In this document: one piece after another, positions 32,237 through 43,990 of the stretch
How the letters are laid out: every line of letters starts with the position of its first letter
Position numbering within the stretch: position 1 is the first letter of the stretch
Origin: Pictodentalium vernedei
Taxonomy: Eukaryota; Mollusca; Scaphopoda; Dentaliida; Dentaliidae
Direction of reading: 5' to 3'
NCBI GenBank assembly: GCA_031216915.1
Contig: CM062292.1
Location: 69,242,790 to 69,306,789 of the forward strand
Length of the DNA: 64,000 nt
Notes under the pieces: model-generated
Seen by the model: the letters and a program-made list of their open reading frames with translations, nothing else
Told to the model about the DNA's origin: nothing
Database searches by the model: none
Position numbers and translations under genes: made by a program

Positions 32237-33280
32237 CTGCCATGGCCAGTCGTCCGTCTGTCCGTCAACAATTCAATACGGCTCGGGCTGGAGGCCGTAT
32301 TTATGAACCGATCTTTACGAAACTTCTTGGGTACCTTTGTTATGACCGTGCGACGGGAACGAGTGTTTTTGGGTCCGATCCGAAATACAAGTTGGCCGCT
32401 GGCAGCCATTTTGTACAGACTTAGGTGAAATCAGATTTTTGCGCAAAACTTCCATATGAAAGCGCTGATTTGAATAATTTTTTGTATGAATGTTAAGTAC
32501 CATGGGATACATCACATATAATACGGGTTTTTTTCTCGTACGTAAATTATGCAAATTAGACTAACTTTGATGTATTTAGTGTTACTTTCAGCATTGTTAG
32601 TGAAAATGCCAATACGGCTCGGGCTAGAGGCCGTATTTATGAACTGATCTTTACGAAACTTCTTGGGTATCTTTGGTATCACCGTGGGACGAGAACGAGT
32701 GTTTTTGGGTCCGGTCTGAAATTCAAGATGACCGATGGCAGCCATTTTGTACAAAATTAGGTGCAATCAGGTTTTTGCACGGAACTTCCATATGAAAGCG
32801 CTGATTTGAAATTTTTTTTTGTATGAATGTTTAGTAAAATGGAATACATCACATACAGTACGGGTTTTTTTCTCGTGCAGAAATTATGCAAATTAGATTA
32901 ATTTTGATTTATTTAGTGCTACTTATACACTGTAAGTGCACATGTCAATACGACTCGGGCTAGAGGCTGTATTTATCAACCGATCGTCACGAAACTTCTT
33001 GGGTACATTTGTTATCACCTTGGGACGAGAACGAGTGTTTCTGAGTGCGGTCCAAAATTCAAGATGGCTGCCAGTGGCCATTTGTACCGAAATTAGGTCC
33101 AATCAGTTTTTTGTCACAACTTCTATACAGCTCGTATTTATGAACTGATCTTTACGAAACTTCTTGGGTACCTTTGTTTTCACCTTAGGACAGGAGCGAG
33201 TGTGTTTTTGGGTGCCTTTGTTATCACTGTGTTATGAGAACAAATATTTTGGGTTCAGTCAGACCCACACTGGTCACAAG
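32237..33280 (+). repeat. 336-bp satellite array, orientation 1
   Basis: CAATACG(G/A)CTCGGGCT recurs at 32274, 32610 and 32946, exactly 336 bp apart. A shortened unit follows near 33119. Units share ACGAAACTTCTTGGGTA, GACGAGAACGAGTGTTTTTG and ATTATGCAAATTAGA. The distal edge carries GAGAACAAATATTTTGGGTT. An array of the same family, in inverse orientation, closes the window at 62826-64000. Confidence 0.93.
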
Positions 33281-33887
33281 TTGTTCTCATAAAATATTAT
33301 TGTATTATCAGTTCTGGTACGAATACGGTTGCAGACGTTCAGGGACCATTGGTACCTGCTGTCAACTCGATGAGTTGATTTCATATATGTTTCGTGTTCT
33401 CTATCGCCCAACCGTCATTTTGGTATATAACATGTGTATATTTAATTTGCAGTTAAGGAATGTCAGAGGTGTGAATTTCAAAATAAACAAAATTCCATTA
33501 CTTATATATCCCCTTAAGTGTACAACACGAAACTGATTAAAATAACCAATAAATATGATATTGTTGGCCATGAAATATCTATTAGTTGTTGGGAACATGA
33601 CGTGGAATGAAAATAAATACAGCAAAATTGAGAAGATGTGTATCTATAAAACGAATTGCTGAGTCCCCTATTGCCGCCCCTTATAGAACTGGTCCAGTGA
33701 TCTTGTTTCTTATACCAGAAGTCCCTGGTTCGTTCTTTGGTCGCAAAAGTTTCTGCCTTTTCTGAACTCTCTCTCTGGCAGAAACAATTGTTTGGCTGAT
33801 GTGATCTCAGCTTCTTCATATTGTCAGTTGAGGGTGCAAAAAGGTAGCCATCTCCACCTCAATGTCTCCTACAGGTTATACAATCTT
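33281..33887. other. No gene recognised
   Basis: Frames of 74-101 codons overlap on both strands without domains. No repeat family was recognised. Confidence 0.4.
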
Positions 33888-34279
33888 TATCTATTATCCG
33901 GGGGAGCACGGTGGCTCAGTGGTAAACTGTTGGACTTCTATGCCAGAGGTCCCGAGTTCGATCGCCGTCCGGGACAACCCGCGTTGTGTCCTTGGGCAAG
34001 GCACTTTATCCCGGTTGCCTACATGGGGGCACGATGACGCCGTGTACTAAGGCGTACTGCATGTCGATGGTGCACATGTCTTCAACCGCTGTAACCCTGC
34101 TTGAGCGGAGCTTGAACAGAGTTAGAATGTTGAGGAGCTGAAGGTTGCTCGTCGATGCTCGGTGGTTCTTTCCGGGTACTCCGGATTCCTCTACCCGTAA
34201 CACTGTCACGGTCATGATTAGCCATTGTGCTTACGTATGTGACCTTAAACACCAATAAATAAATAAATATCTATTATCC
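33888..34279 (+). mobile_element. SINE, tRNA-head family, full length with exact duplication (copy H)
   Basis: The body is 33900-34267 between exact 12-bp repeats TATCTATTATCC (33888 and 34268). The head is GGGAGCACGGTGGCTCAGTGG with B box GAGTTCGATCGCC. The body has GTGTCCTTGGGCAAGGCAC, and the tail is CACCAATAAATAAATAAA. It is a good reference copy for the family. Confidence 0.96.
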
Positions 34280-34563
34280 AAGGAGAAAAATCATCTAAGA
34301 ACATATTTTGATATCCCACCCCTTATATTTAGCATCTGTAACTGTCGCAACCCTCTCAGAAATATAAAGTCTTTTTTTCCAACCGTCTATGACTGGCAAT
34401 TTTTGAAGGCTCTCAACCCAGTCAATGGCCACAGGATTCTATTATGTTAGAAATGCAGTAGTTATTTAGCCCTGGAAACAAGCACTGTCCTACATAATCA
34501 GGGCAATGTGGGCAAATCGAGTTCTTATAATAGTAGCGTGAAGAACTGAATAACCATCACTTT

Positions 34564-34830
34564 AGGCCACACAAAGTAGATCGTCTGTTTTTCCGGCATT
34601 ATTTGTAAAATATCTTGCGGGCGAACCGTTTTTTATTTTTTATTTATGTAATTATTTCTTTGCCACCAAAGGTTTATGTTCTTGGCTTATGTTTTAGGCC
34701 TCACAATCTACGGAATAGCATGGGTGGTGGTGTGTTCTGTCTCTTGAGAGCAAAAAGGCTTAACAATGCTAAAGCATTGCAAAGCCTTTTTGCACTCAAG
34801 GGACAAATTTATCTTTTTTTAACTTGGGTA
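34564..34830 (+). repeat. ~270-bp repeat with hairpin, copy 1
   Basis: It is homologous to 35175-35447: both have CACAAAGTAGATC, TTTATGTTCTTGG and a hairpin. The arms here are GAGAGCAAAAAGGCTT and complement around AATGCTAAAGCATT (about 34744-34800). Confidence 0.8.
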
Positions 34831-35174
34831 AACTATTTTTAGTTTTTCATGTCCTGCCAATCTTTAAAACCCATGTTGCTCATTTTAGAGCACTTCAACC
34901 TCAGGCACTGGTTACCGGGTCCTATTTTACCAGTAAAACCAAGCTTGTTTACCACGGCAAACAGGCAGTGCTTCACTTCTAGTGGGTCATAGAGGAGGAC
35001 AAGCATTAAAGTAATCAATTAACTAACTGGCAATTAACCAAGATTCATCATTTTACTTTCATGCTTCATGTATTCACCAATCTTCACAAATTACTCTCCA
35101 AACTTCAAAAGGTATTTATTGCTAATTTTGATATGTACACTGCTTCTATTGTAAATGAAAAACAAGATGTATAA
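34831..35174. repeat. Spacer with AAACAAGC palindromic repeat
   Basis: The block 34875-34990 (CACTGGTTACCGGG...CAAGCTTGTTTACC...GCACTGCTTCACTTC) is related to 45195-45285, 50275-50370 and, in part, 59725-59760. It is a decayed dispersed repeat of unknown family. Confidence 0.5.
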
Positions 35175-35447
35175 GGCTCCACAAAGTAGATCTTCTGTTT
35201 CTCAGGCCATTATTTGTAAACTTGCAAGCAGGCGAGCGAGTTTTTATTTTGTTTTTTATTTCTGTAATTATTTCTTTCCCATCAAAAGTTCATGTTCTTG
35301 GTTTATGTTTTAGGCCCCATAATCTACATAAATGGCGTGGATGGTGGTGTATTTTGTCCCTTGAGAGCAAGAAGTCTTTGCAATGCTAAAGCATTGCAAA
35401 GTCTTCTTGCTCTCAGGGGACAAATTTATAAATTGTTTTAACTTGCG
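35175..35447 (+). repeat. ~270-bp repeat with hairpin, copy 2
   Basis: This is the second copy of the 34564 repeat, in the same orientation, about 610 bp downstream. The hairpin (35359-35420) is nearly perfect: CTTGAGAGCAAGAAGTCTTT pairs with its complement around GCAATGCTAAAGCATTGC. It is more intact than copy 1. Confidence 0.8.
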
Positions 35448-37061
35448 TTAAATATCAGACATAAACCATTTAATTTTTATTTTTTTTAAGTTTACGATGG
35501 ACTATGCTGGATGGCCCGAGAAACAGATTTTTAATTTTTTTAGACCTTATAATAACACTTTGGCAGGCGGTTGATTTGTTATATGGTTTTTGGGGTACGG
35601 TACTATAATCAAAACAAAAAGGTGGTCTCTTTCGCACAGGGACGAAGCTAGATTGTCTTCAATTGGGTCGGGGGATGAATTAGATTTCTAACCGGGGGTT
35701 GAGCTGCCACCAGTATTAATGTTTTCAAATCTTGCATGTTTAGGGTTAAAATATCATACATGCACTGTCATAAGAACTAGATTTATCAGTAGAGTAAATG
35801 TCAATAAATCTCTTCCTGTGGAATTGATTTCCAAAAAATATTATCTACAAAAATGTACTTTTGGATGTTGTAATTTATGAGTTGTAACATTTATTGAACC
35901 TTTTTGAATAAATCTTTCGTCTTGAATGTCGCTCTTACTAACTTTATTTGAACAGAGAGACAAGGTTTGTTTGCCTGCTAATCAAGTCTGAAAATATGAG
36001 TGAAAGAATGTTGTGTTGAGTGGAATGATTTATCGCCTGTCATCCAGAAGCGGCGGTATATCACCAACAATTAATGATCACATTGCTACCCCTTCCCCCA
36101 CACACACTTTCCCCCATCACAACCATGCACAAACCTCTGTATCTCTCCCATGCACAACGTTGCATACAGCTCAAGTCTAATGTTTAACGAACACAGGTAC
36201 AATCTCACCACTGCACCCTTTCTGAACACACGCCGTCAAACCTATGCGACCTCTATCCACCTTTGCCCCAATAAACACATCACGCCCATCCATACTCAAG
36301 CGACGATAAACCCTCTTCCATCTCCCCACATCCTTCCACACAAACACAATCCACAACTACGTGTCTCTTTATCCGTTTGTAACACGTCTTCTGATAGGTT
36401 AAAGTAACCTAAACAAATAACAATGGCTATTTTTAAAACATAAGGTGATAAGAACGCGCGCCTTTGTTTCTCGTTTGCAGGACACACTCACTGATCTCCA
36501 CACAGCTGGAATACTCAGTGACCACATATAGAACAGGGGCTCATCGGCAGACATCTTGGGGGGGGGGGGGGGGCGGGAGTCAATTGTTACTATAAATAAA
36601 CAATGCTCAACATATTAATTTTCTCCAAGGGTTTCAATTTTCCGATGCCTTGTAATCACGATCGTTTTTGAAAGAATATACTTTATTGTCCGTACAAATT
36701 TGTAGCCAAACAAACTGAATATTGACAACATATATCTAACATATTTAAGTTATTACAAGTCGACATTGGAAAGATGATACCAACAGGTTATTGATTTTCA
36801 TGTTTGGCTTTCGTTTGAGGTTCGATGATGCAATCAAACGTCATCCATCTATTTAACCGCGTTCGTGAATTGACTTGACTCTATCTTGTGTGTGTGGGGG
36901 TGAGGGGGGGGGGGGGGGGACGAATTGACATTTTTCCATTTTTCGACGACATTCCAAGCAATCTTATTGCACAAAGATCAGTGGGCGTACCACATCCAGG
37001 TGCGGAAAACAACCTTTCAGTCCGGCTGGATCACTTCACTGGAGAAACTCAGATTATATTC
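35448..37061. other. No gene recognised; two G16 runs
   Basis: G runs lie at 36558-36573 and 36904-36919. A CA-rich stretch at 36060-36370 holds an 85-codon frame without domains. I see no splice-bounded coding sequence. Confidence 0.4.
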
Positions 37062-37129
37062 CGTCGTCTGTGTGCTAGAATGTTCTATGTCCCATAGGGG
37101 ACATAGAACATTCTAGCACTCAGGCGACG
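37062..37129. repeat. Hairpin, ~31-bp arms
   Basis: CGTCGTCTGTGTGCTAGAAT, continuing to GTTCTATGTCCC, pairs with the complementary right arm across ATAG, with two or three differences. It is a short palindromic repeat. Confidence 0.85.
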
Positions 37130-37421
37130 ATTTGTTAAGCTATCAAGATTCCAATGTTGTGAGCCAATCTGGCTATGTGGTCTTACTGTAGTATACAATT
37201 GTACATTTTGAATTATTGTGTGGTATGCATATATTTCTGTTATTTGTATGCTGCTGAATAAATGAATCAATCAGCCTATCTTCAACTAATATTGGTGTTA
37301 TTCATTTCAGTTTAATATAAAACGTTGTTGACTTTTTACCGTATCAAGTAAGTTTAATGAAACACACGGCCATCTTGGCATTTTTTCTATGGTAACATGT
37401 GGGACAAAATTGTTACCCATG

Positions 37422-37538
37422 CAACATCCAGGGTTGTGGAGATTTAATACATGGGGATTTGGGCTTTAAACCCCTCGATGCACCTCAGGTTTTAAAACCG
37501 ATTATCATGTATAAAATCTCCATGTACCCTGGATGTTG
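37422..37538. repeat. Palindromic repeat AACATCCAGGGT
   Basis: CAACATCCAGGGTTGTGGAG at the left is matched inverted by CTCCATGTACCCTGGATGTT at the right, with TTTAATACATG and its near complement inside. A related half lies near 12830-12880 (CATACACCCTGGATATC). Confidence 0.6.
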
Positions 37539-37936
37539 ATCGAGATAACTTATATTATCAGAATCTGTTTTATTATATTGAATTTCGAATTACCTCAATA
37601 TATTTATTTATTGGGAAGTATTGGAGATAAAAAAGTCTTAACTCCGCTTCCACATGGCAGTAAAAAAGACACGTAAAATGTCAAGTTTGTTCAAACGAAT
37701 GTTTATTCAGATTAAATCATTATATTTTATTATAAAAATATCACATACAATTCTCATAAATAATTCATATACTTTTTCATAAAACAGGAGAGATAAACTT
37801 AAATTCTGCAAATCACAATACCATAAATAAAAGAAAATAAATTACGCACTGACAAAACATAACACAAGGGGAGATAACTCAAACTTATTAATTCTGAAAC
37901 GACGAAAAATGAAATTTGCAACGAGAACAACATTGA
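37539..37936. other. AT-rich, no gene recognised
   Basis: About 75% A+T, with short A and T runs and an AAATAAATT-rich middle. No frames of note. Confidence 0.4.
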
Positions 37937-38128
37937 AATTCAAGACTTCAAAAATAGCGACCGACATACCGGTTTTCATTACTTTGCCCATTTAACGCGG
38001 GCATCAGGGACAATCTGCGATTCTGAAATTGTCTCTGAAATTCAAGACTTCAAAAATAGCGACCGGCATACCGGTTTTCAATACTTTGCACATTTTAACG
38101 CGGGCACCGGGGACACTCTGCGATTGGC
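37937..38128 (+). repeat. Tandem duplication, ~102-bp unit
   Basis: AAATTCAAGACTTCAAAAAT begins at about 37935 and again at about 38037. Both continue through GCGACCG(A/G)CATACCGG and ACGCGGGCA to CTGCGATT, with a few differences. Confidence 0.88.
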
Positions 38129-38436
38129 ACGACACCGTCAGGCGAAAGTGGGTATATTTGAAATTGAGGGCAACTTCGAACAAAAAATAACAAAAGAAGG
38201 ACTTTGTGAATCAGAACCTTCTGCAAAAGCATTATCATTAATCTCAACTTCTTCCTGTGAAACAAACTGATGTCCACCTATTTATATGTGGTGATTATAT
38301 TTTTATAGCATCGACTGCCTGGTGTGGGTTGTATGCTGCACTCAACCCTTTAAAGCTGCTGATAGGCGGCTTTTCCTGCGTAGGAACATGGTGTGTCATA
38401 TTTCGATTAAGTATGATGGCTGCAAAGTGAGTGTGT

Positions 38437-38489
38437 GAGGTAGACCAGTCAATATTTTCAAGGTTGAAAATATTAAGTGGTCTACCTCC
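38437..38489. repeat. Hairpin, 25-bp arms
   Basis: GAGGTAGACCAGTCAATATT pairs with AATATTAAGTGGTCTACCTC around TTCAAGGTTGAA. Confidence 0.8.
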
Positions 38490-38570
38490 AAATAATGAAT
38501 TTAGACTCTTCCAATTGCCGACATTCAACTGACATGGAAGATTCCACCAGGGTTCAATGAGTTAAGACAT

Positions 38571-38817
38571 TTAACCCTTTACACAACGCAGACGATATCA
38601 AAATTTATTTTAAATATCATTTTTTCATTTTTTTTCAAAAAATGTCATCAAAGCCATATCATGTGACCCTTCGTTGGAACGAGCTCGACGAGCTCGTTCC
38701 AACGAGGGGTCACATGATATGGTTTTGTTGAAATTTTTTGAAAAATATTATTTTTTCAACTGCTGAATTTACATATTACGCGGGCGAATGTGGGCGATTC
38801 GTTGGGTAAAGGGTTAA
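38571..38817. mobile_element. TTAA MITE, subfamily A2
   Basis: The ends are TTAACCCTTTACACAACG and GTTGGGTAAAGGGTTAA, both with intact TTAA. The stem is TTCGTTGG/CCAACGAG (G/C type) with a GACGAGCTC-type centre. Confidence 0.92.
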
Positions 38818-38847
38818 CCAGCAAACGATAGAACGCTATTAAACTGT

Positions 38848-38850
<3 letters not shown>

Positions 38851-38890
<40 letters not shown>
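38851..38890 (+). repeat. (GA)20 microsatellite
   Basis: Twenty uninterrupted GA units. Confidence 0.98.
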
Positions 38891-38892
<2 letters not shown>

Positions 38893-39021
38893 AAAAAATG
38901 CTGAAGAACGATCGCTTGAAAGAAGTTCAAGAAACCATGCTCAGGGTGTTCAAATTTGAACAAGATTGCATATTGGAAACTTACTACAAGGTTATCTATC
39001 TCAAACGTAGTACACGCTACT

Positions 39022-39090
39022 TGGTTTTATTTATTGTGGTTGAACGACACATTCAACAGCCATGGTCATATCGTGTCGGAAGTACACGTT
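39022..39090 (-). mobile_element. SINE tail fragment
   Basis: TTTTATTTATTGTGGTTGAACGACAC followed by CAGCCATGGTCATATCGTGTC is the 3' end of the common SINE in minus sense; the rest is missing. Confidence 0.6.
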
Positions 39091-39667
39091 GCGTTGCTTC
39101 ACTTTCGGTTCATTAATATTTGCTCTGTATTACAACAGATCGGGCCAGAAGAGTTGAGGTTCAAACTCACGACCTCTAGCACACAAGGCGACTGACTTAA
39201 TACGAGGGTGCGAGATTCGCACTAGGGTTCAATTTATTCCCTGGTTTTCATGGACGTCAGCATTAATATTTGCCTTCAAAATTCGTGGATGGTATAAAGA
39301 TAGCGACATCGTCAGTTTGAGTTGTCGAGGTGTTAAGGGTGAAAGAGCCACGAAATGTAAAGAAAACAGCAGGTAGAGTGGGGAAAAACACTGATATTGC
39401 TACGACCAAAGAAGGCGTCAATCCCCATTCCGTTCTGCACTTATTCTCCGGTAACCTTGAACAGAAACTGTTTTTGGTATTGGAACCAGGAATTTTCGGA
39501 TTCGAATTAAATCCTAATTCGGACAAACTCGGCTGGTTGGTAAGTGGCTTTTACATTTCGGCCACCTCGGTTTAAAAAAATACTTATCGAGGATAGACAA
39601 CACTTTTGGCCTTAACAAGCAATTCGCCCCCATATCCACAACCTCTTTCGGGAATAAACGCACTCAA
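39091..39667. other. No gene recognised
   Basis: Overlapping frames of 81-87 codons on both strands at 39263-39575 have no domain. No repeat was recognised. Confidence 0.4.
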
Positions 39668-39808
39668 CTGCCGACACTGACATGACAACCGTTACTCATT
39701 CCCATTTCCTTATTCGGCATTCGTTATCAACCGATTTTATCGGTTGATAGCGAATGTGGAATAAGGAACTGGGAATAAGTAACGGTTATCGCGTTCCCGC
39801 TGCCGACA
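39668..39808. mobile_element. Mutator-like palindromic MITE with 9-bp duplication
   Basis: The 123-bp palindrome 39677-39799 is flanked by exact CTGCCGACA (39668 and 39800). The arms have ACAACCGTTACTCATTCCC and CGGCATTCGTTATCAACCGA with inverted partners. A 9-bp duplication with GG/CG-starting ends fits the Mutator (MULE) superfamily. Confidence 0.8.
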
Positions 39809-40174
39809 ATTTTATTGATTGATTAATTATATCAATCTTAATCACGTAACTAATATATTACATTACCACTGTATCCGTTCATTAATTGGCCAATTGATAA
39901 ACAGTTTAATGAAATTGTTGTGTTTATGATTCAATCAATAAAACGTATGTTCTGGCATATGATACTGACACGAATAGGGCTGTGAAAAGTTGTGAAAAAA
40001 AAGAATTGCACAACTGCCGATCTGTTGCCTGAAATTAAACCAAGAGGAGGAATTTTTTTCCACATTGTTAAGTTACTGTCACACTCCTTTGGAATGAGTT
40101 TTTTATGGAGTTTTGAAAATGAAATTCGACATATTTTATGAACAGTAAAAAATCAAATAACGAACGAAAATACA
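39809..40174. other. AT-rich, no gene recognised
   Basis: No frames of note and no recognised repeats. Confidence 0.4.
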
Positions 40175-40423
40175 TTAACCCTTTACCCAACGCAGACGAT
40201 ATCAAAATTTATTATTTTAAATATAATTTTTTTAAACTTTTCAAAAAATTTCAACAAAACCATATCATGTGACCCCTCATTGGAACGAGCTCAATGAGCT
40301 CGTTCCAATGAGGGGTCACATGATATGGTTTTGTTGAAATATTTTGAAAAAAATAATTTTTTCAACTGCTCAATTTGCATATTACGCGGGCGGATGCGGG
40401 CGATTCGTGAGGTAAAGGGCTAA
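40175..40423. mobile_element. TTAA MITE, subfamily A2
   Basis: The left end is TTAACCCTTTACCCAACG. The right end is GTGAGGTAAAGGGCTAA, with one changed target base. The stem is CTCATTGG/CCAATGAG around GAGCTCAATGAGCTC. Confidence 0.92.
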
Positions 40424-41344
40424 GGGCGGTACTTTTTTTGAAAGGGGGTGGGGGTGGGGAGACGCTAAAACCTCAAGCATACTATAGCCTATCGACATGG
40501 GACCAACATTAGATAAGCTGCAATCCTACAGACAGGACCAGTTTGGTTGTTTTTGTTTTTTTGGGGGGGTGGGGTGGAGGGTATCGGTGCCCGACGGCTT
40601 GGTCGTATCGCTAACTATTTCGAACACACCTAATTGCTTTTATGAAAGCCTTAAATCTTACAAATATACTTTCCATTGATAAAATACTTGCATTTCAGGG
40701 TATTTATTAAGAGTCAGTTACACACCAGCTTGGTAGAATGCTCCACCATCTCAGTGCTTTCAACAGGTGTTGGTCATAAAAATTATTTGTTATTAGTTAC
40801 TCTCTCCTTGTATGTGGAATTTTGCCGATATATTGAGTCGAGCATTTACTGCACTCTCTATTCTGTGTATACTTTTGTGCGGTAAGCAAGAGATTTTGCC
40901 CAACGGTGGACTCCAAGGCGTGTGTATATTTTCGACGGGCAAGCAAGGACGTCTTGCCCAAGCTCTGCCCGACGAAACCCATGATCGAGAGATTATTATT
41001 ATTTATTTATTATTTTTTTTTTGGGGGGGGGGGGGGGGTGTCGCATCCCCACAAGAACACTCCAGAAGTTACGCCCCTGAATATATTTCAGAAGACAACA
41101 GCACAAAAAAAGAGATGCGATGAACAGCAATTGCTGTTCATCGCTTCACATTTTTGTATCGTGGTATTTGTATCCTGTCGTTTTATGATATTGTATTGAA
41201 AATTCGAATGGTCTATATCACTAAAGGTATCCGCAAAAAAAAAAACCTCTGTAAGGGATTTGATATTTTTTCTTAACTTGACCACTTATTTCTGGACCAC
41301 ACTGCTCCCTCGACTATGTACGCTAATTCAAGACCGCCCTGTCT
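40424..41344. other. No gene recognised; G16 run and short perfect palindrome
   Basis: G16 lies at 41023-41038 after a T run. A perfect 28-bp palindrome GCGATGAACAGCAATTGCTG... is at 41117-41144. Frames of 97 and 103 codons at 40812-41199 run through the G tract and are not genes. Confidence 0.45.
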
Positions 41345-41347
41345 TTG

Positions 41348-41410
41348 ATTTCATTTATTGTGGTTTTAACGACAGTTTCACCAGCCAGGGTCATAGCGTG
41401 CCAGACTGTC
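41348..41410 (-). mobile_element. SINE tail fragment
   Basis: TTTCATTTATTGTGGTTTTAACGACAG and CCAGCCAGGGTCATAGCGTG match the end of the common SINE in minus sense. Confidence 0.6.
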
Positions 41411-41684
41411 TTTGATAAGTTTAACAATGCAAAGGATGAATGGCCTCCATAGATCGGACCGGGAAACCTTCTGACCGAGGACCCACTTCCAATCGCCGGC
41501 CAACCCACCCTCAATTCATCCGGTAAGCCCGATTTCAACCGGCCTCATCCCACGATTCATCACCCCCAAAAGGGAAATAGAGTTAGAGTTCACGTCAACC
41601 ACGTAATTAAGTCTCTAGCTTCCGACCCCTCCCCCCCCCCCCCATGGCAAGGTAGTGGCACATCGCCTCGTCAAGTGGCCCCTA

Positions 41685-41775
41685 GCACACCTGCGTCATT
41701 GGGCCAAGGGGAGGCGTTAATATGAGTTGCATAACTTGTTCGCCAATCATTGTAAAAAACAAATAAGATTAAATA
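41685..41775 (+). mobile_element. Second SINE family, 5'-truncated tail
   Basis: GGGCCAAGGGGAGGCGTTAA, then GTTGCATAACTTGTTCGCC and AAAACAAATAAGATTAAA match the 3' end of the full copy at 60151-60530. A C11 run precedes it at 41633-41643. Confidence 0.85.
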
Positions 41776-41781
41776 CATAGT

Positions 41782-42157
41782 GGGGGCCAATACTATAAAA
41801 CTTTTACAATTGTATTTTCAAGAATTGTAATTTGTAATTATGTGATTTTAGTCAGTTATATTAAATAGGTAGAAAATACAATTCTAGAAAATACAATTGT
41901 AAATGTTTCATAGTATTGGCTCCTGGAGCCAATTCTATAAAACGTTTACAATTGTATTTTCTAGAATTGTATTTTCTACCTATTAATATAACTGACTAAA
42001 ATGAATCATTAGCATTTTAAAAGATATGGCAATTTGCCAGTTGGCAAATTGCCAGATCTTTGAAAATGCCGATGGTTCATTTTAACTCATTTAAAGTCAT
42101 ACCTAGAAAATACAGTTCTGGGAAATACAATTGTAAAGGGTTTATAGTAATGGCTCC
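41782..42157. mobile_element. Two abutting palindromic MITEs (GGGGCCAATACTATAAAAC family)
   Basis: Element 1 is 41782-41933 and element 2 is 41936-42157; they meet at GGCTCCTGGAGCC. Both have TTTTACAATTGTATTTTC ends. Element 2 has an inner hairpin GGCAATTTGCCAGTTGGCAAATTGCC and matches the solo copy at 59830-60034. Element 1 lacks that hairpin and is a deletion derivative. Target duplications are not resolved. Confidence 0.8.
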
Positions 42158-43061
42158 CTGGTCACATTTACGAACGAAACCCGAACTTCGAGGGTTTCCT
42201 AAAGGATTCGTTCCATTTTGTATGGCGCACAGGCCCAAGGGAAAATCGCCCGATCGGCCAACCTGCCACTGCAGCAGTGTAAAGCTGTTTTGCCGTACGA
42301 GTGGTACCGTAATCAAATTTTCAGATTTTAGATTTCTTATTCACCATCGCTGTAGAGCAAGGATTAGTATTTCTGGCAACATTTGCTTTTGGAAAACCTC
42401 ATCTGAGATGGTCAAAAATGATAGATGAGTTCAGTCAGTGTGAAGTTCATTAATATTGATATAATTTCTATAGAAAATCACTGTAGACACAAAACAGTTT
42501 TAATACTTCATCTCCTACTGAACGCCACGTAATCCACACAAGTCTGTTTATATGGCACACGGCGCCATGCATTCGTACACAGTATAGTCATATTAATTAG
42601 TGTTCTAGCATGCCATTAACAATTAACGTCAGTGTCTAATGTGATTCCGCAAGAGCTGTTTTATAAAGAATGTAAGTGCAAAACACTAACGTTACTAAAT
42701 GGACTATTTGCGGATGTAGTCGTCATCAGTTGCGGTCAAATGCTAAACGCATATTGGGTCATTACATATCCGTCTCTTCTATTTACCATCTGCCTGCGAC
42801 ATAGACTGGCTCAGTGGCACGTCTGAAACTGGTGGGGTGCCTCGGGATCTGTTCGATCCCCACCCACATGATCATCCCACCTACATGACCATGTCTCTCG
42901 GAAATTTTGTTCGTCGGAAAAATTGTTGGTTGCTCGAATGCAAATATATTCTCTGAAAGTCGCTAATTTGAAAAAAGATGACATCTAACGAAACCACGAT
43001 TTTCATTCCGTAAATACACTTGTGTTTCAAATATCAAATGCCGCCCACTAAAAGTGCAGTA
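42158..43061. other. No gene recognised
   Basis: A 122-codon frame (42060-42428) starts inside the MITE and has no domain. The sequence at 42840-43000 shows no family match. Confidence 0.4.
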
Positions 43062-43296
43062 CAGTCGCTGAGGACTGGTCGTATCCCACGCGTGGGCAGT
43101 GATGTCCACGCATGCGTTTACCAGGTAATAAAATCATCAGCAGCAAAATTTTAATTAATGAAGCACCGGGTTGCACCCGGTGCTTCATTAATTAAATTTT
43201 TGATGATTATTCCTATAATTAGCTTTTGGAATCTAATATTATTCCGCCCGTGGAAATATTGCCCACCCGTAGTAAGTGACCAGTCTAAGTTGGCTG
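43062..43296. mobile_element. TA-type MITE, 235 bp (family C), complete
   Basis: The ends are TA|CAGTCGCTGAGGACTGG and AGACTGGTCACTTACTAC-type inverted on the right (...GGCTG|TA). TA flanks both sides, with Tc1/mariner-like CAG starts. The centre is a hairpin of AATGAAGCACCGGG with its complement. Related copies lie at 48733 and 53120. Confidence 0.85.
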
Positions 43297-43990
43297 TATT
43301 GTATATGAATTATATAAAAATTTCGTATATTTTTATTATCTTAAAATAATAATAATAATAAAAATATTTACGATCGGTTTTGTTTATTAATGTTTGAAAG
43401 AAGTATATTGAGTTAGCTTTCAAGTTCATAGTGATGATCAACGACCCGGAGACACTACTGTCGGGACATGTTAACTCTCGCCCCACCATGTCGGATAATT
43501 TTGAGATCCAGGCTTCGGGCCTGCTGTGTCGGATGATTTGGTGGATGCAGACACTGTCTGCCAAAAAACTCCCGGGAACCGTTCTCCAACTCGACAATGG
43601 TGGGGCTTGACTCATTTTTGCCCGACGAGATCAGACGCCCGACTATTACATGTATACAGTTGTAGTAACCTGAGTTAATTTTGCAAGTCAATATTTATCC
43701 ACATGCCTTTGTCTTGTAACAGTCTAATAGAAAGTACCAGATGGCAATCCGCGGTAATAACATTTTACCCAGCATTTTATCCTGCTTCGACCAGCACTAT
43801 TCACAAAAAAAAATGCGATTCAATTTTTTTAAAAACTTCTTGCCTACAAAACATAGCTCATGGTCCATCATCGGAACGAGCTCGATATGGACGTGTGACG
43901 AAACGAAATAGCGCAGCTGACTTGTCCTGTATACAAAATACTGCCTGGTATATAGGGGAGATAATTCACAGTAACCAAATACCACAAGCC
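43297..43990. other. No gene; decayed A1 MITE within
   Basis: The region 43805-43900 has ACAAAACATAGCTCATGG and GGAACGAGCTCG, a decayed A1 MITE half. A 101-codon minus-strand frame at 43310-43615 overlaps AT microsatellite and is not called. Confidence 0.45.

Noticed and set aside
33900..33975. tRNA gene
   Set aside because: A- and B-box-like sequence is present, but no cloverleaf can be closed and SINE body follows directly; same for the other SINE heads.
42060..42428. 122-codon plus-strand frame
   Set aside because: The first third is MITE sequence; the rest shows no domain.
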